DNA of 64,000 nucleotides from Kaistia terrae (GTDB lineage Bacteria; Pseudomonadota; Alphaproteobacteria; Rhizobiales; Kaistiaceae): assembly GCF_026344005.1 (NCBI RefSeq), contig NZ_JAPKNH010000002.1:62001-126000 (forward strand), read 5' to 3'. The position numbers and the translations under genes were made by a program. Each line of letters opens with the position of its first letter. The first letter of the stretch is position 1. Below, in pieces: positions 26,924 through 35,936 of this stretch. The notes under the pieces were generated by a model, which did not search any database, was not told the DNA's origin, and saw nothing but the letters and a program-made list of their open reading frames with translations.

Positions 26924-27862
26924 TCAGTGACCCGCGGTATCAGCTTCGATGGCTGAGGAGCCGACCTTCTGTTCGTTTCGATAGCGTGACGGCGACGTGC
27001 CATAGATCCGGCGGAAGCTGGCGCCGAAGGCGCTGTCCGAGCGATAGCCGAGAGTTGCGCCGATGCTGGAGACCGGCTCGACGCCACGCCGTAGCTTGCC
27101 GGCCGCCAGGCGCATGCGCCAGCGTGTCAGGTAATCCAGCGGCGCGAGGCCAACGCGCTGCTTGAACCGCGCGGCAAAGCTGGACCGCGATTGGCCGGCA
27201 AGGCGCGACAATTCGGTGAGCGTCCAATTGCGTTCGGGTTCGGCATGTACCGCCTGCAGCACCGGGGCAATGTGACGGTCGGTCAAACCGCTCAACCAGC
27301 CGGTATCATCGGCAGCCCGCTGCGCCAAGTGGGCGCGTAGCACATGGATGAAGGCCAGGCGCAGCAGGTCATTGCACATCAGTTGCGCTCCGGGCGCGCC
27401 GGAATCCCACTCGCGATCGAGCTGGTCGAGCAGCCAGGCGATTGGCGCAGCGGCGTCGCCCTTGATGACCAGAATGCGTGGCAGGGCATCGGACAGCACC
27501 ACGCCATCGATCGTATCGAGCCGCACGCTGCCACCGAGAATGGCGAAGTCGTTGCCCTCGCCCAATTGTGCCGCCATGCCCGAGCCGGAGAACACGTCCT
27601 GGGCCGCGACCATCGTCGCGTCCGGTGCGCTGGCCAGATCAAAGGCACCATTGGTGACGACGAAACAGTCGCCGGCCTCCAGGTGCACAGGTGCTTGATC
27701 CGCCGTGAGCAGCCAGCAGCCGCCATGGCGCACAACGTTGAACTTGATATTGGCCGGTGCCGCAAACCGAATGCCCCAATCGCCGCCCGCCTGCAGGCTG
27801 ATCGAGCAGAGCGCAACCGCATTGATGGCATTGAGGATGGCCGACAGGGCATCACTGGGCAT
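26924..27862 (-). CDS. AraC-family transcriptional regulator with N-terminal cupin
   Basis: The protein has about 312 residues. The N-terminal half is a cupin sensor (NVVRHGGCWLL, then VHLEAGDCFVV) and the C-terminal 100 residues hold two helix-turn-helix units (LTELSRLAGQSRSSFAARFKQ, then SSIGATLGYRSDSAFGASFRR). ATG at 27862 is preferred; a GTG at 27877 is an alternative start. It is divergent from the SDR gene at 27956, which is the usual arrangement for AraC regulators of this cupin class. The ligand is unknown. Confidence 0.88.
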   Translation of the reverse strand: MPSDALSAILNAINAVALCSISLQAGGDWGIRFAAPANIKFNVVRHGGCWLLTADQAPVHLEAGDCFVVTNGAFDLASAPDATMVAAQDVFSGSGMAAQLGEGNDFAILGGSVRLDTIDGVVLSDALPRILVIKGDAAAPIAWLLDQLDREWDSGAPGAQLMCNDLLRLAFIHVLRAHLAQRAADDTGWLSGLTDRHIAPVLQAVHAEPERNWTLTELSRLAGQSRSSFAARFKQRVGLAPLDYLTRWRMRLAAGKLRRGVEPVSSIGATLGYRSDSAFGASFRRIYGTSPSRYRNEQKVGSSAIEADTAGH

Positions 27863-27955
27863 GATTTGGACGATCACGATAGTATCCCGGATTTGGCCGA
27901 CTGGATTGTCTGGGTAGGTAGATCATATGCAGGGTCATTACCAGTGGAGATCAGC

Positions 27956-28924
27956 ATGACACAGCTTCAACATCCCATCGGCTCGCCGTTTTCCGCAGCC
28001 AGCACTGCTGCGGACATCGTCAGCGGAATTGACCTGTCCGGCAAGACGGCAATCGTCACCGGCGGCCATTCCGGCATCGGCCTCGAAACCGTGCGGGCAC
28101 TGGCCGGAGCCGGTGTCCGGGTGATTGTTCCGGCGCGCGACCCCGATCGTGCCACGGCCGCCCTCGCCGGAATTTCCAATGTCGAGATCGACCGGCTCGA
28201 CCTGGCTGATGCCGCCTCGGTTGCCGCCTTCGGCCGGCGCGTCTTCGAAAGCGGCCGTTCCATAGATATCCTGATCAACGGGGCCGGCATCATGGCTGCG
28301 CCATTGTCTCGCGATATCGACGGCCACGAAAGCCAGTTTGCGACCAACCACCTGGGTCACTTCCGTTTGACCGCGGCACTCTGGCCGGCGCTGATGCGCA
28401 ATGGCGATGCCCGGGTCATCGCCGTCTCATCGCGCGGACATCAGATCGCCGGAATCGATTTCGACGACATCGACTTCCTCGAACGTCCCTATGACAAATG
28501 GCTGGCCTACGGTCAGTCCAAGACCGCCAATGCGCTGTTCGCCCTCTCGCTGGACAAGCGGGGCCAAGCCGCGGGCGTGCGGGCCTTCTCGCTGCATCCG
28601 GGTCAGGTGCTGACCGGCCTGGCGCGGCATCTCTCGGAAGAGGAGATTGCCGGCTTCGACGCACGGGACGAACACGGAAATCTCCGTGTCGACCCGGCCA
28701 GGGGCATGAAGACGGTCCAGCAGGCGGCCGCGACAGCTGTCTGGGCCGCTACAAGCCCGCAACTACAGGGGCTCGGTGGCGTCTATTGCGAAGACTGCGA
28801 GATCGCTGCCATCAACACAGCCGAAGCCGGCCGCAAGGGCGTTGCTCCATGGGCGGCTGACCCCGTTTTGGCGGAGCGGCTATGGCTTGTTTCGGAAGCT
28901 ATGTCGGGCGTATCGATCGCCTGA
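27956..28924 (+). CDS. Short-chain dehydrogenase/reductase, retinol dehydrogenase-like
   Basis: The 322-residue SDR has the cofactor motif TGGHSGIG (35-42), NGAGIMAAPL and the catalytic Tyr-x3-Lys in YGQSK. The extended length and the C-terminal DPARGMKTVQQAAAT segment resemble the retinol/WW-domain oxidoreductase subfamily common in bacteria next to AraC genes. ATG at 27956 has GGAG upstream. It is divergent from the AraC gene (gap about 93 bases), its likely regulator. The substrate is unknown. Confidence 0.88.
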   Translation: MTQLQHPIGSPFSAASTAADIVSGIDLSGKTAIVTGGHSGIGLETVRALAGAGVRVIVPARDPDRATAALAGISNVEIDRLDLADAASVAAFGRRVFESGRSIDILINGAGIMAAPLSRDIDGHESQFATNHLGHFRLTAALWPALMRNGDARVIAVSSRGHQIAGIDFDDIDFLERPYDKWLAYGQSKTANALFALSLDKRGQAAGVRAFSLHPGQVLTGLARHLSEEEIAGFDARDEHGNLRVDPARGMKTVQQAAATAVWAATSPQLQGLGGVYCEDCEIAAINTAEAGRKGVAPWAADPVLAERLWLVSEAMSGVSIA

Positions 28925-28950
28925 CAGGATGAAGCCCTCCATCTCCTGTA

Positions 28951-28980
28951 GCCATTCTTGACTATTCAGTCCAGAATGGC
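28951..28980. promoter_or_regulatory. TetR operator, autoregulatory site (imperfect palindrome)
   Basis: This 30-bp imperfect inverted repeat has outer arms GCCATTCT/AGAATGGC and inner arms TGACT/AGTCC. It lies 12 bases upstream of the TetR start codon. Its AGTCCAGAA half-site is the same as in the perfect palindrome before the downstream SDR gene, so both are likely bound by the same TetR protein. Confidence 0.65.
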
Positions 28981-28992
28981 TAATTGGAGACT

Positions 28993-29577
28993 ATGGCAAG
29001 ATCCAAGGAATTCGATCGCGACGCAGCCCTGGCCCGAGCATTGGATGTGTTCTGGACCAAGGGATACGAGGGTGCATCGACGGACGACCTGCTCAAGGGC
29101 ATGAAAATCGGTCGCCAGTCGATGTACGACACTTTCGGCGATAAGCAGTCGCTATTCCTTGAAAGCCTGCGGTCGTACCACAAGCTCGACAACAAGAACT
29201 TCTTCGATCACCTGGGTGACAATCCTTCCCCGCTAGAGGTTCTGCACGGCTTTCTCGCCATTTTCACCCGGCGCAGCGCCGAGGAAAATGCACGCGGCTG
29301 CATGGGCATCAATGCCACTACGGCCTTCGGCCATGCCCAGCCGGAGGTGACAGCCCTCGCACGCTGCACGGCAACGAGTGTGGAGACCATGCTTGCCGGC
29401 CTGGTCGAGGCCGCGAAGGCGCGGGGCGAGCTCTCCGGGACACTGGACGCAATGGTTGCCGCCAGCTTCCTCTATGCGACCCTGCAGGGCCTGACGGTCC
29501 GGGCGCAGGCCGGTGCCAGCCGTGACGAGCTGGCCGCTGTCGCCCACTTCGCCATGAAAGCGCTCTCAGCGATGTAG
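28993..29577 (+). CDS. TetR/AcrR-family transcriptional repressor
   Basis: The 194-residue protein begins MARSKEFDRDAALARALDVFW, the TetR N-terminal helix-turn-helix (to about residue 55, with GASTDDLLKGMKIGRQSMYDTFGDK), followed by a variable ligand domain with a C-terminal-domain segment rich in Ala. ATG at 28993 follows GGAGA; a TTG nine bases earlier is less likely. It lies upstream of the SDR gene in the same direction. Related palindromes before each gene indicate repression of itself and of the SDR. Confidence 0.9.
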   Translation: MARSKEFDRDAALARALDVFWTKGYEGASTDDLLKGMKIGRQSMYDTFGDKQSLFLESLRSYHKLDNKNFFDHLGDNPSPLEVLHGFLAIFTRRSAEENARGCMGINATTAFGHAQPEVTALARCTATSVETMLAGLVEAAKARGELSGTLDAMVAASFLYATLQGLTVRAQAGASRDELAAVAHFAMKALSAM

Positions 29578-29616
29578 CCGCCGTCCCGATGCAACCTCAT
29601 CAACAAGCTTGCCTAA

Positions 29617-29638
29617 TTCTGGACTGATCAGTCCAGAA
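29617..29638. promoter_or_regulatory. TetR operator before the SDR gene (22-bp perfect palindrome)
   Basis: TTCTGGACTGA and its exact reverse complement abut to form a perfect 22-bp palindrome ending 33 bases before the SDR start codon. The CTGGACT core is shared with the site upstream of the tetR gene. Confidence 0.75.
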
Positions 29639-29671
29639 AATGCCTCTCTGTGCCTGACGAAAGGAAACACA

Positions 29672-30406
29672 ATGTCGGCATCTCTTCTCAACAAACGTGC
29701 CATTGTCACCGGGGGGTCGCGCGGCATCGGCGCCGCCATCGTCCGCAAGCTGGTCGAGCAGGGCGCCCAAGTGGCCTTCACCTATTCGGCAAGTCCCGAT
29801 GCAGCCAAGAGTCTGGTCGACGAACTTACCGCCACCGGCGGCACGGCCTTCGCTCTCCAGGCCGATAGCGCCGATCCTGCAGGCCTGCAGGCCGCTATTC
29901 GTCAGGCGGTCGATCGGCTCGGCGGTCTCGACATTCTGGTCAACAATGCCGGCACCCTGGTGCATGCGCTGATCGACGATTTCAGCCAGGCGGATTTCGA
30001 CAGGACCATGGCGATCAATGTGCGCGCGCCCTTCTTTGCCATGCAGGAAGCAGCGCGGCATATGCAATCCGGCGGCCGCATCATAAACGTCTCCAGCAAT
30101 GTCGCGGTGAGCGCGGCCGTGCCCGGTGCCAGCGTATATGGTCTGTCCAAGTCCGCGCTCACTGCGATGACGCGTTCCCTTGCCCATGAGTTTGCGCCAA
30201 AGGGCATCACCGTCAATGCTATCCAGCCGGGTCCAACCACGACCGACATGACCTCGGGCATGGAGGACTTCATCCTCGGCATGGTGCCGGCGGGTCGAAT
30301 GGCACATGCCTCGGAACCTGCAGCGCTCGTTGCCTACCTCGCCGGGCCTGATGCCGGCTTCATCAACGGCGCTGCCGTGACCATCGATGGCGCGATGACC
30401 GCATGA
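29672..30406 (+). CDS. Short-chain dehydrogenase/reductase (FabG-like), TetR-controlled
   Basis: The 244-residue classical SDR has TGGSRGIG (13-20), NNAG and the catalytic YGLSK, and ends in a typical INGAAVTIDGAM segment. AAGGAAA precedes ATG 29672. The gene lies directly behind a perfect 22-bp palindrome matching the site before the upstream tetR gene, so it is the repressor's target. A role in detoxifying or reducing a xenobiotic carbonyl is plausible but unproven. Confidence 0.9.
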   Translation: MSASLLNKRAIVTGGSRGIGAAIVRKLVEQGAQVAFTYSASPDAAKSLVDELTATGGTAFALQADSADPAGLQAAIRQAVDRLGGLDILVNNAGTLVHALIDDFSQADFDRTMAINVRAPFFAMQEAARHMQSGGRIINVSSNVAVSAAVPGASVYGLSKSALTAMTRSLAHEFAPKGITVNAIQPGPTTTDMTSGMEDFILGMVPAGRMAHASEPAALVAYLAGPDAGFINGAAVTIDGAMTA

Positions 30407-30415
30407 CACTGGTTC

Positions 30416-30448
30416 GACGGCCTTGCCGTGGACTACGGCAAGGCCGTC
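30416..30448. terminator. Rho-independent-like hairpin
   Basis: GACGGCCTTGCCGT (30416-30429) and its exact complement (30435-30448) form a 14-bp perfect stem with a 5-base loop, starting 10 bases after the SDR stop. It lies between convergent genes, so it may serve both. No long T run follows. Confidence 0.65.
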
Positions 30449-30556
30449 CTTGAAATAGACTGTAGGTTCGTATTCTCGATCTTGTTCTCTGATGATCGGG
30501 TTGGGGCGATCACGGTCCGCCGCGAAGTATTGCCCCGAGTTATTGACTTGCGTTGA

Positions 30557-31336
30557 CTATGCCGTCGGGATCGTGCCGCCGTCGATTACATGCTCCGTGC
30601 CGGTAATCGATGCGGCGCGGTCCGAGGCGAGGAAGCCGATCAGGTTGGCAACTTCTTCTGGCTCAGCAGGCCGACCAAGGGGAATGCCGCCCAGCGAGTC
30701 CATTATCAGCTTTACGCCGCCCGCATAGTCGGTGCCTGCTTCCCTGGCGAGACGTTCGGCCAAACCTTTTGACGCCTCACCTGCGATCCAGCCCGGAGAG
30801 ACCCGCACTACGCGCACTCCCTTGGGCGAAACCTCCTTGGACAGACTTTTGCTGTAGGTCGACAGCGCCGCCTTGGCCGCTGCATAGGCCGTCGTGGCAT
30901 CCGGCAGAGGCAAGCGGTTCTGGATCGAGGTCACGTGGATAATGACGCCGCTTCCCTGTGAAATCATGTCCGGAAGGAGCGCGCGATCCAGCCGGATCGC
31001 GGGGTACAGGTTCAGATCAAATTCCTTACGCCATTGCGCGTCGTCGAGTGCTGCAAAGCCCCCGGCTGGTGCGGACGAACCACCCAGCATGTTGACCAGG
31101 ACATCAAGGCCGCCCAAGCGCTCTCGAACGGCGTCAGCTACGGTCCTGCATCCAGTTTCCGTTGTCAGATCGGCCGCCACGAACAGGGCTTCCCGCAACG
31201 TGTCGGGCCTCGCCCGTGCCGTGGTCAGGACTCGTGCGCCCAGATCGCGGAACAGAGCTGCGGTTGCCGCGCCGGCGCCGCGCGTGCCCGATGTGACGAG
31301 CACGCGCTTTCCCGTCAGGTTCAAAAAGTCGGTCAT
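30557..31336 (-). CDS. Short-chain dehydrogenase/reductase
   Basis: The 259-residue SDR has an unusual cofactor motif TSGTRGAG (15-22) in place of TGxxxGIG, with [11 protein letters not shown] where NNAG is normal and YAAAK as the catalytic Tyr-x3-Lys. The C-terminal [14 protein letters not shown] is typical. Its ATG overlaps the stop of the upstream SnoaL-like gene, so the two are translationally coupled. The divergent LysR gene at 31758 is the likely regulator. The substrate is unknown. Confidence 0.87.
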   Translation of the reverse strand: MTDFLNLTGKRVLVTSGTRGAGAATAALFRDLGARVLTTARARPDTLREALFVAADLTTETGCRTVADAVRERLGGLDVLVNMLGGSSAPAGGFAALDDAQWRKEFDLNLYPAIRLDRALLPDMISQGSGVIIHVTSIQNRLPLPDATTAYAAAKAALSTYSKSLSKEVSPKGVRVVRVSPGWIAGEASKGLAERLAREAGTDYAGGVKLIMDSLGGIPLGRPAEPEEVANLIGFLASDRAASITGTEHVIDGGTIPTA

Positions 31337-31668
31337 CAGTGAATTTCCAGCGTGGCGATCCGGCCGCGTACGAGCGTGAATGTGTAGTCGAGCATCACTG
31401 GACTAGTCGGAAAATCACCATTGACTTTGCTTTTCACCACGATGCGGTCACCGTCGACCGACTGCGCAACGGGCTCGGAAGCGAGGTCGGCGTATTTCGT
31501 CGAGGTGGCCAGCCGCCATGCCAGGATTTCCGCGAGGCCGACGTACTCGGCTCCTTCATCCCGAACAATGGCGTCGGGTGTGAAAATGACATCTAGAGAG
31601 CCCTTGTCGGCATTGAGGTGGGCATCGAAATAGGCTGCGATTTCAGGGAGGAGTTTCATGGCGACCAT
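31336..31668 (-). CDS. SnoaL/NTF2-like protein
   Basis: This roughly 110-residue protein has the small cone-shaped alpha+beta fold of the NTF2/SnoaL family: an N-terminal helix ([19 protein letters not shown]), [18 protein letters not shown], then a sheet. Start is taken at 31668 (MVAMKLLPE), or nine bases later at 31659. It overlaps the SDR start and is co-transcribed with it. The family includes polyketide cyclases and small ligand-binding proteins; the ligand is unknown. Confidence 0.8.
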   Translation of the reverse strand: MVAMKLLPEIAAYFDAHLNADKGSLDVIFTPDAIVRDEGAEYVGLAEILAWRLATSTKYADLASEPVAQSVDGDRIVVKSKVNGDFPTSPVMLDYTFTLVRGRIATLEIH

Positions 31669-31757
31669 CCTTGTCTTGTGATGCCACCAATATGAAGGTG
31701 GACCGTTGTGCCGATAAGTGGGATAAATTGGCATGTGGAGATGAATGGATCGGGATA

Positions 31758-32657
31758 ATGTTTCGTGCGAGTTTGACGGATCTTGATGCAGTTATCGCCG
31801 TATCCCGCAGGGGTTCGTTCCGAGCTGCGGCTATCGACCTGGGTGTCTCAAGCACAGCCTTCAGCCACACGATTGCCCGCCTCGAGGCCGAGCTTGGCGT
31901 CCGCCTGTTCAACCGAACGACCCGAAGCGTATCGCTGACCGATGCAGGTCGCACGTTCATTGAGGAGGTCGGTCCCGCCCTGCAGTCTATTGCCGAGGCG
32001 ATCGTGGCGGTCAGCGCGCAGCGCCAGACCCCATCGGGCGTCCTGCGCATCAACGCGGCCGTTACCGCTGCGCGCGAATTCCTGTCGCCGCTGGTGCTGG
32101 AGTTTCTCCGGCGCTTTCCAGACATGGAGGTCGACCTGGTGACGGAGGGGCGCCTGGTCGACATCGTCGCCGAAGGATTCGACCTCGGCGTACGCGTGGC
32201 GAACCTGGTGCCCACTGACATGATCGCGGTGTCGCTGGGCCGCCCGCAGATCTATGCCGTCGTCGGTTCACCGGGCTATTTCGCCAGACACTCGATTCCG
32301 AGAACGCCGGCCGACCTGCTGGCCCATCGCTGCGTCAGGGTGCGGTTGCCGAATGGCGCGCTATACCGCTGGCAATTTGAGAAGCAGGGCGAAAGCGTAC
32401 AGCTCGATGTGCGTGGACCGATCACCCTGGACGAGGGAACTCTGTCGAGACAAGCTGCGATCGAGGGACTCGGGCTAATCTACATACACGAATATGCCGT
32501 TCTCGAAGACATAGGTGCGGGCAGACTGGTTCGCGTCCTGGAGGACTGGACCCCTAAGCTCCCAGGGCTTGCCATCTACTACCCAGGCCGACGCAACCTT
32601 TCCGCGGGAATGCGGGCATTCATTTCGTTGGCAAAAGAGTTGGCCGCCAAAGAGTAG
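31758..32657 (+). CDS. LysR-type transcriptional regulator
   Basis: The 299-residue protein has an N-terminal winged helix ([34 protein letters not shown]) and a LysR effector domain from about residue 90, ending in the YYPGRRNLS segment. It begins 89 bases from the divergent SnoaL-like gene and probably controls the SnoaL-SDR pair. Homology and GGGA upstream support ATG 31758. The effector is unknown. Confidence 0.9.
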   Translation: MFRASLTDLDAVIAVSRRGSFRAAAIDLGVSSTAFSHTIARLEAELGVRLFNRTTRSVSLTDAGRTFIEEVGPALQSIAEAIVAVSAQRQTPSGVLRINAAVTAAREFLSPLVLEFLRRFPDMEVDLVTEGRLVDIVAEGFDLGVRVANLVPTDMIAVSLGRPQIYAVVGSPGYFARHSIPRTPADLLAHRCVRVRLPNGALYRWQFEKQGESVQLDVRGPITLDEGTLSRQAAIEGLGLIYIHEYAVLEDIGAGRLVRVLEDWTPKLPGLAIYYPGRRNLSAGMRAFISLAKELAAKE

Positions 32658-32876
32658 GCAGGCGCGGCACGACGCACGCAATAAGTTGCGGTCAGGCGAT
32701 CAGCCAGTCGACGAACAGATGAAACAGCAAGCCGATTTCGCCGGCCACGCTACCCATCAGGACGGCGAGCGCCAATTGGCGTGCCTCGTCCGTCCGTCAC
32801 GGCTCGAGAGCCGTCAGCCGGTCATGAATGCCTGTTCCATCCCTTCCGTCCGGCGCCGGCGCACCGGGGCGGTGGC

Positions 32877-34352
32877 TCACGCGTTGAGCGTGTTCTTGTA
32901 GACGGTGCCCGCCTTCATGATCAGCTTCATGCGATCGGGATCTCCGATGATGCCGATTTCCAGGGTGGGGTCGCCGTCGACAACGAGAAGGTCGGCATGG
33001 GCGTTCTTTTCGATCACGCCGATCCGCCCGGGATAGGGGTTCTGGGAGCCGGAAAGCGCGAGCAGATCGCCGTTGCGGCCCGTCACCAGCCGCAGCACGT
33101 CGACATTGGACATGAAGCGCGCGATCTTGGCGAGCTGCCGCCCCTGGCTCTCGGTCTTGGCCGGACTGAACAGGATGTCCGTGCCGACGGCGGTCTTGAC
33201 CGAATATTTCTGGCAGAGCTCGAAGGCGCGCACCGTGCCTTCCGAGATCAGCCGCTGGTCGGCCTGCTGGCGAGCGGTCGCCTGCGGGTTTGCGTCCTCG
33301 TCGGCGAGGAAGGGTTGCAGGCTCCACCAGGCACCGGCATCGGCGATGCGCCGCGCCGCCTCGTCGTCGGCGAGCTGGCCGTGCTCGATGCTCTGCACGC
33401 CGCCGGCGAGCGCCCTGGCTATGCCGGCCGGCGTATAGACATGGGCGCAGACATAGGTGCCCCAATCCCCGGCTGCGTCCACGGCCGCGCGAATTTCGGC
33501 ATTCGTGAACTGGATGGAGCTCAGTGGATCGAACTGCGACGAGACACCGCCGCCGACCATGATCTTGATCTGGCTGGCGCCCTGCAACAGCTGCTCGCGG
33601 GTCCGGAGCAGCATATCCGGGACGCCGTCCGAGATGATGGAGATGCCCACCTGTTCGGCGGGGCTTAGCGGGGACGTGGCCGTGTGAGGACCGTCGAAAC
33701 GCGCGCGGAAGTCGCCATGGCCCGAGGTCTGCGAAATCATCGCGCCCGAGGGATAGATGCGCGGGCCGGGGAAGCGGCCTTCGTCGACGGCGCGCTTCAG
33801 GGCAAAGGATGGGCCGCCGACGTCGCGCACGGTGGTGAAACCGCGCATCAGCGTGCGTCCAGCCTCCTGCGTTGCCAGGAGATGCAGGTAACCGGCATCC
33901 GCCGTCATCGCCACCATCTGCGGCAGGGCGGCGAGGAAGGTGTGCCAATGCGCGTCGATCAGGCCCGGCATGATGACCTTGCCGCTGCAATCGATCACCG
34001 TCGCATCGGCGACGGGCTGGCCGTGCGGGATCAGATCGACGATGCGCCCGTTCTCGATCACGATGTCCCGGCCCTCGATCAGCGTGGCCGAGAGGCCGTC
34101 AAAATGCCGAGCATTGGCGAGCACCCGTTTTCCCGAGGCTTCTTGCGCCATGGCTGGTGCAATTCGCCCCAGGGAGCCGGCAAGGCCGCCTGCCAGCAGG
34201 GTGCCGGCCAGTCCCTTCAGCATCGAGCGGCGGGAGAGACCCTCCTCGACGGCGCGATACACGCGCTGGGCTTCCGGCCCGTGACAAGGGCAGGGAGCCA
34301 TTCCATGCTCGCCTGCCAGATGCCCGTAGCGCGTTCCAAATCGGCTCGTCAT
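32877..34352 (-). CDS. Tat-exported metal-dependent amidohydrolase
   Basis: This 491-residue amidohydrolase-superfamily protein has a twin-arginine signal (LSRRSMLKGLAGTLLAGGLAG) that starts about 40 residues in, after a Cys-containing leader. AGGAG supports ATG at 34352 over an ATG at 34388. The metal site HxH is visible in GLIDAHWHTFL, with further ligand segments in HVYTPAGIA, SIEHGQLAD and GTDILFSP. It matches the imidazolonepropionase/prolidase-like exported group. The likely activity is hydrolysis of an amide or cyclic C-N bond in the periplasm; the substrate is unknown. An efflux operon lies upstream on the same strand. Confidence 0.85.
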   Translation of the reverse strand: MTSRFGTRYGHLAGEHGMAPCPCHGPEAQRVYRAVEEGLSRRSMLKGLAGTLLAGGLAGSLGRIAPAMAQEASGKRVLANARHFDGLSATLIEGRDIVIENGRIVDLIPHGQPVADATVIDCSGKVIMPGLIDAHWHTFLAALPQMVAMTADAGYLHLLATQEAGRTLMRGFTTVRDVGGPSFALKRAVDEGRFPGPRIYPSGAMISQTSGHGDFRARFDGPHTATSPLSPAEQVGISIISDGVPDMLLRTREQLLQGASQIKIMVGGGVSSQFDPLSSIQFTNAEIRAAVDAAGDWGTYVCAHVYTPAGIARALAGGVQSIEHGQLADDEAARRIADAGAWWSLQPFLADEDANPQATARQQADQRLISEGTVRAFELCQKYSVKTAVGTDILFSPAKTESQGRQLAKIARFMSNVDVLRLVTGRNGDLLALSGSQNPYPGRIGVIEKNAHADLLVVDGDPTLEIGIIGDPDRMKLIMKAGTVYKNTLNA

Positions 34353-34412
34353 GGTGTCTCTCCTGGTAGGTCGGTTCGGTGCCGTCATCGGTTCGCTGGG
34401 TGGCCGAAAGGT

Positions 34413-35936
34413 CTACCGCTGCGTGACGGAATCGCCCGACGTCATGGCGCCGAGAACGAAGGCGAGATTGGCTGCCGCGACGAGCGAGGCGGTGTAGCCA
34501 TCGGCCTCGCCCTGCCGTGCTGCCAGCAGGCCGCTATTGGCCGCCGTTGCCGTCGTGATGTTGCCGATGCCGACACGATAGGAGTCGAGCGCGGCGTCGT
34601 AGGTGACGGCCGAGGCCTGGGTCAGGGCAGACGCCGCCCTGTGGGAGGCGAGGGCCGAACGCAGCGCTTCCGTGCTGACAACGATTTCCCGCGCGGCCGC
34701 GTCGCGCGTCTTCTCGAAAGTCGCAGCGCTCGCGGCGGCGAGCGACTGCGCATTGGCCAGCTGTGCCTGCCGGAGACCGCCGTCGAAGAGCGGCAATGTG
34801 GCGCCGATCATGACGCCCGAGGCGGAGGCCTGCTGGCCGATTGTCGGCAGGCCCGAATCGCTCAGATTGGTGTTGCCGGTCGCGGCCACAGCGCCGAGGA
34901 ACACCTTGGGCATGAGCTCCGCCTGGGCCGCCTTGATACCGGATTCGCTCGCTTTCATGGCGGAGAAGCTGGCGAGGACGTCCGGCCGACGCGTGAGCGC
35001 CGCCTTGATCATCGCCTCTGTCGGTTTGCCGACATCCTGCGGCAGACGTCGGGAGCCGGGCTCCTTGATGCGCATTTTCGTCATTGGCGAGACACCCATT
35101 GCCCCGAGGAGGGCTTGATAGGCATCCTTTTCGGTGCCCTGGGCCTGCACGAGGCCGAACTGCGCCTGGGCCACGGCCTGCCGCGCCTGCGCGAGTTCGA
35201 CCGTGGTGCCGATACCCTTCTGGGAGCGTGCCTGAGCCGCGTCTTCGATCTTGCGGCTGTTGGAGAGGCTCTGTTGTGCAGATTGGACGCGGTTCCGCGC
35301 GGCGCCATAGAGGAAGTAGCGTTGCGTGACGTCGTAGATGATCGTCTGGTGCGCGCCGTTGAAGAGGACGTTGGCGGCATCCGAATTGTGCCGCGCCGCC
35401 GTATGCAGCGCGCTGCGCTGGCCGAAATCGAAGACGAGCCATTGCAGGGCGATCTGCGGCGATACGCCATCGACAGAAGTCGTAACCTGATCCCGGCCGT
35501 TGATCGGGATCGGTAGTGGCTGCGTGACCTCCTGTCGTCCCGCAATCACATTGGCCGAGATGAAGGGGAGATAGGTCGCCTCGACCATGCCGGCCGCCAA
35601 GGCAGCCTGCCGCGCCTGCTGCCAGGCGACGCGGGTCAGCGGATTGCGGGTCTGGGCGATGTCGATGAGTTCGGCAAGCCCGTATGACTTGTCGCTGGAT
35701 ATGCCCGGCGTCGGCTGAAGAGCGGAAACCTCCGGCGGGCCCTCGACGCCGAAGTCGGCGGTGGGGCGTGCCGTCCCGGTGCTCGATCCGGTCGTCTTCG
35801 GTTGCCAGGGCTTGGCAGGATCGGGCGGCGCATTTTCCAGCATCTGCGTGGTGCATGCGGCAAGCACCGTGCAGAAGAGCGCCATCGCGCCTTGTCGCCG
35901 GAGCGTTCGAAAGCCGAGGACCGAACGCCAACTCAT
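34413..35936 (-). CDS. Outer-membrane efflux lipoprotein, MdtP/TolC-family
   Basis: The 507-residue protein is the outer-membrane channel of a tripartite pump. The N-terminus carries a lipoprotein signal ending LAAC (Cys28). The body holds two TolC-type repeats, each with an OEP helical hairpin (GLAELIDIAQTRNPLTR near residue 80, and the second repeat around 300). Its start overlaps the previous gene's stop as ATGA. It is the last gene of the four-gene operon, as MdtP is in E. coli (488 residues). The substrate is unknown. Confidence 0.88.
   Translation of the reverse strand: MSWRSVLGFRTLRRQGAMALFCTVLAACTTQMLENAPPDPAKPWQPKTTGSSTGTARPTADFGVEGPPEVSALQPTPGISSDKSYGLAELIDIAQTRNPLTRVAWQQARQAALAAGMVEATYLPFISANVIAGRQEVTQPLPIPINGRDQVTTSVDGVSPQIALQWLVFDFGQRSALHTAARHNSDAANVLFNGAHQTIIYDVTQRYFLYGAARNRVQSAQQSLSNSRKIEDAAQARSQKGIGTTVELAQARQAVAQAQFGLVQAQGTEKDAYQALLGAMGVSPMTKMRIKEPGSRRLPQDVGKPTEAMIKAALTRRPDVLASFSAMKASESGIKAAQAELMPKVFLGAVAATGNTNLSDSGLPTIGQQASASGVMIGATLPLFDGGLRQAQLANAQSLAAASAATFEKTRDAAAREIVVSTEALRSALASHRAASALTQASAVTYDAALDSYRVGIGNITTATAANSGLLAARQGEADGYTASLVAAANLAFVLGAMTSGDSVTQR

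Noticed and set aside
31670-31757. CCACC/GGTGG inverted repeat between the SnoaL-like and LysR genes
   Set aside because: Arms of five bases in a GC-rich context are expected by chance.
32692-32796. Short open stretch on the minus strand encoding a hydrophobic helix (GEIGLLFHLFVDWLIA)
   Set aside because: It could be a remnant of a lost membrane protein, but there is no plausible start or ribosome binding site and only about 35 codons.
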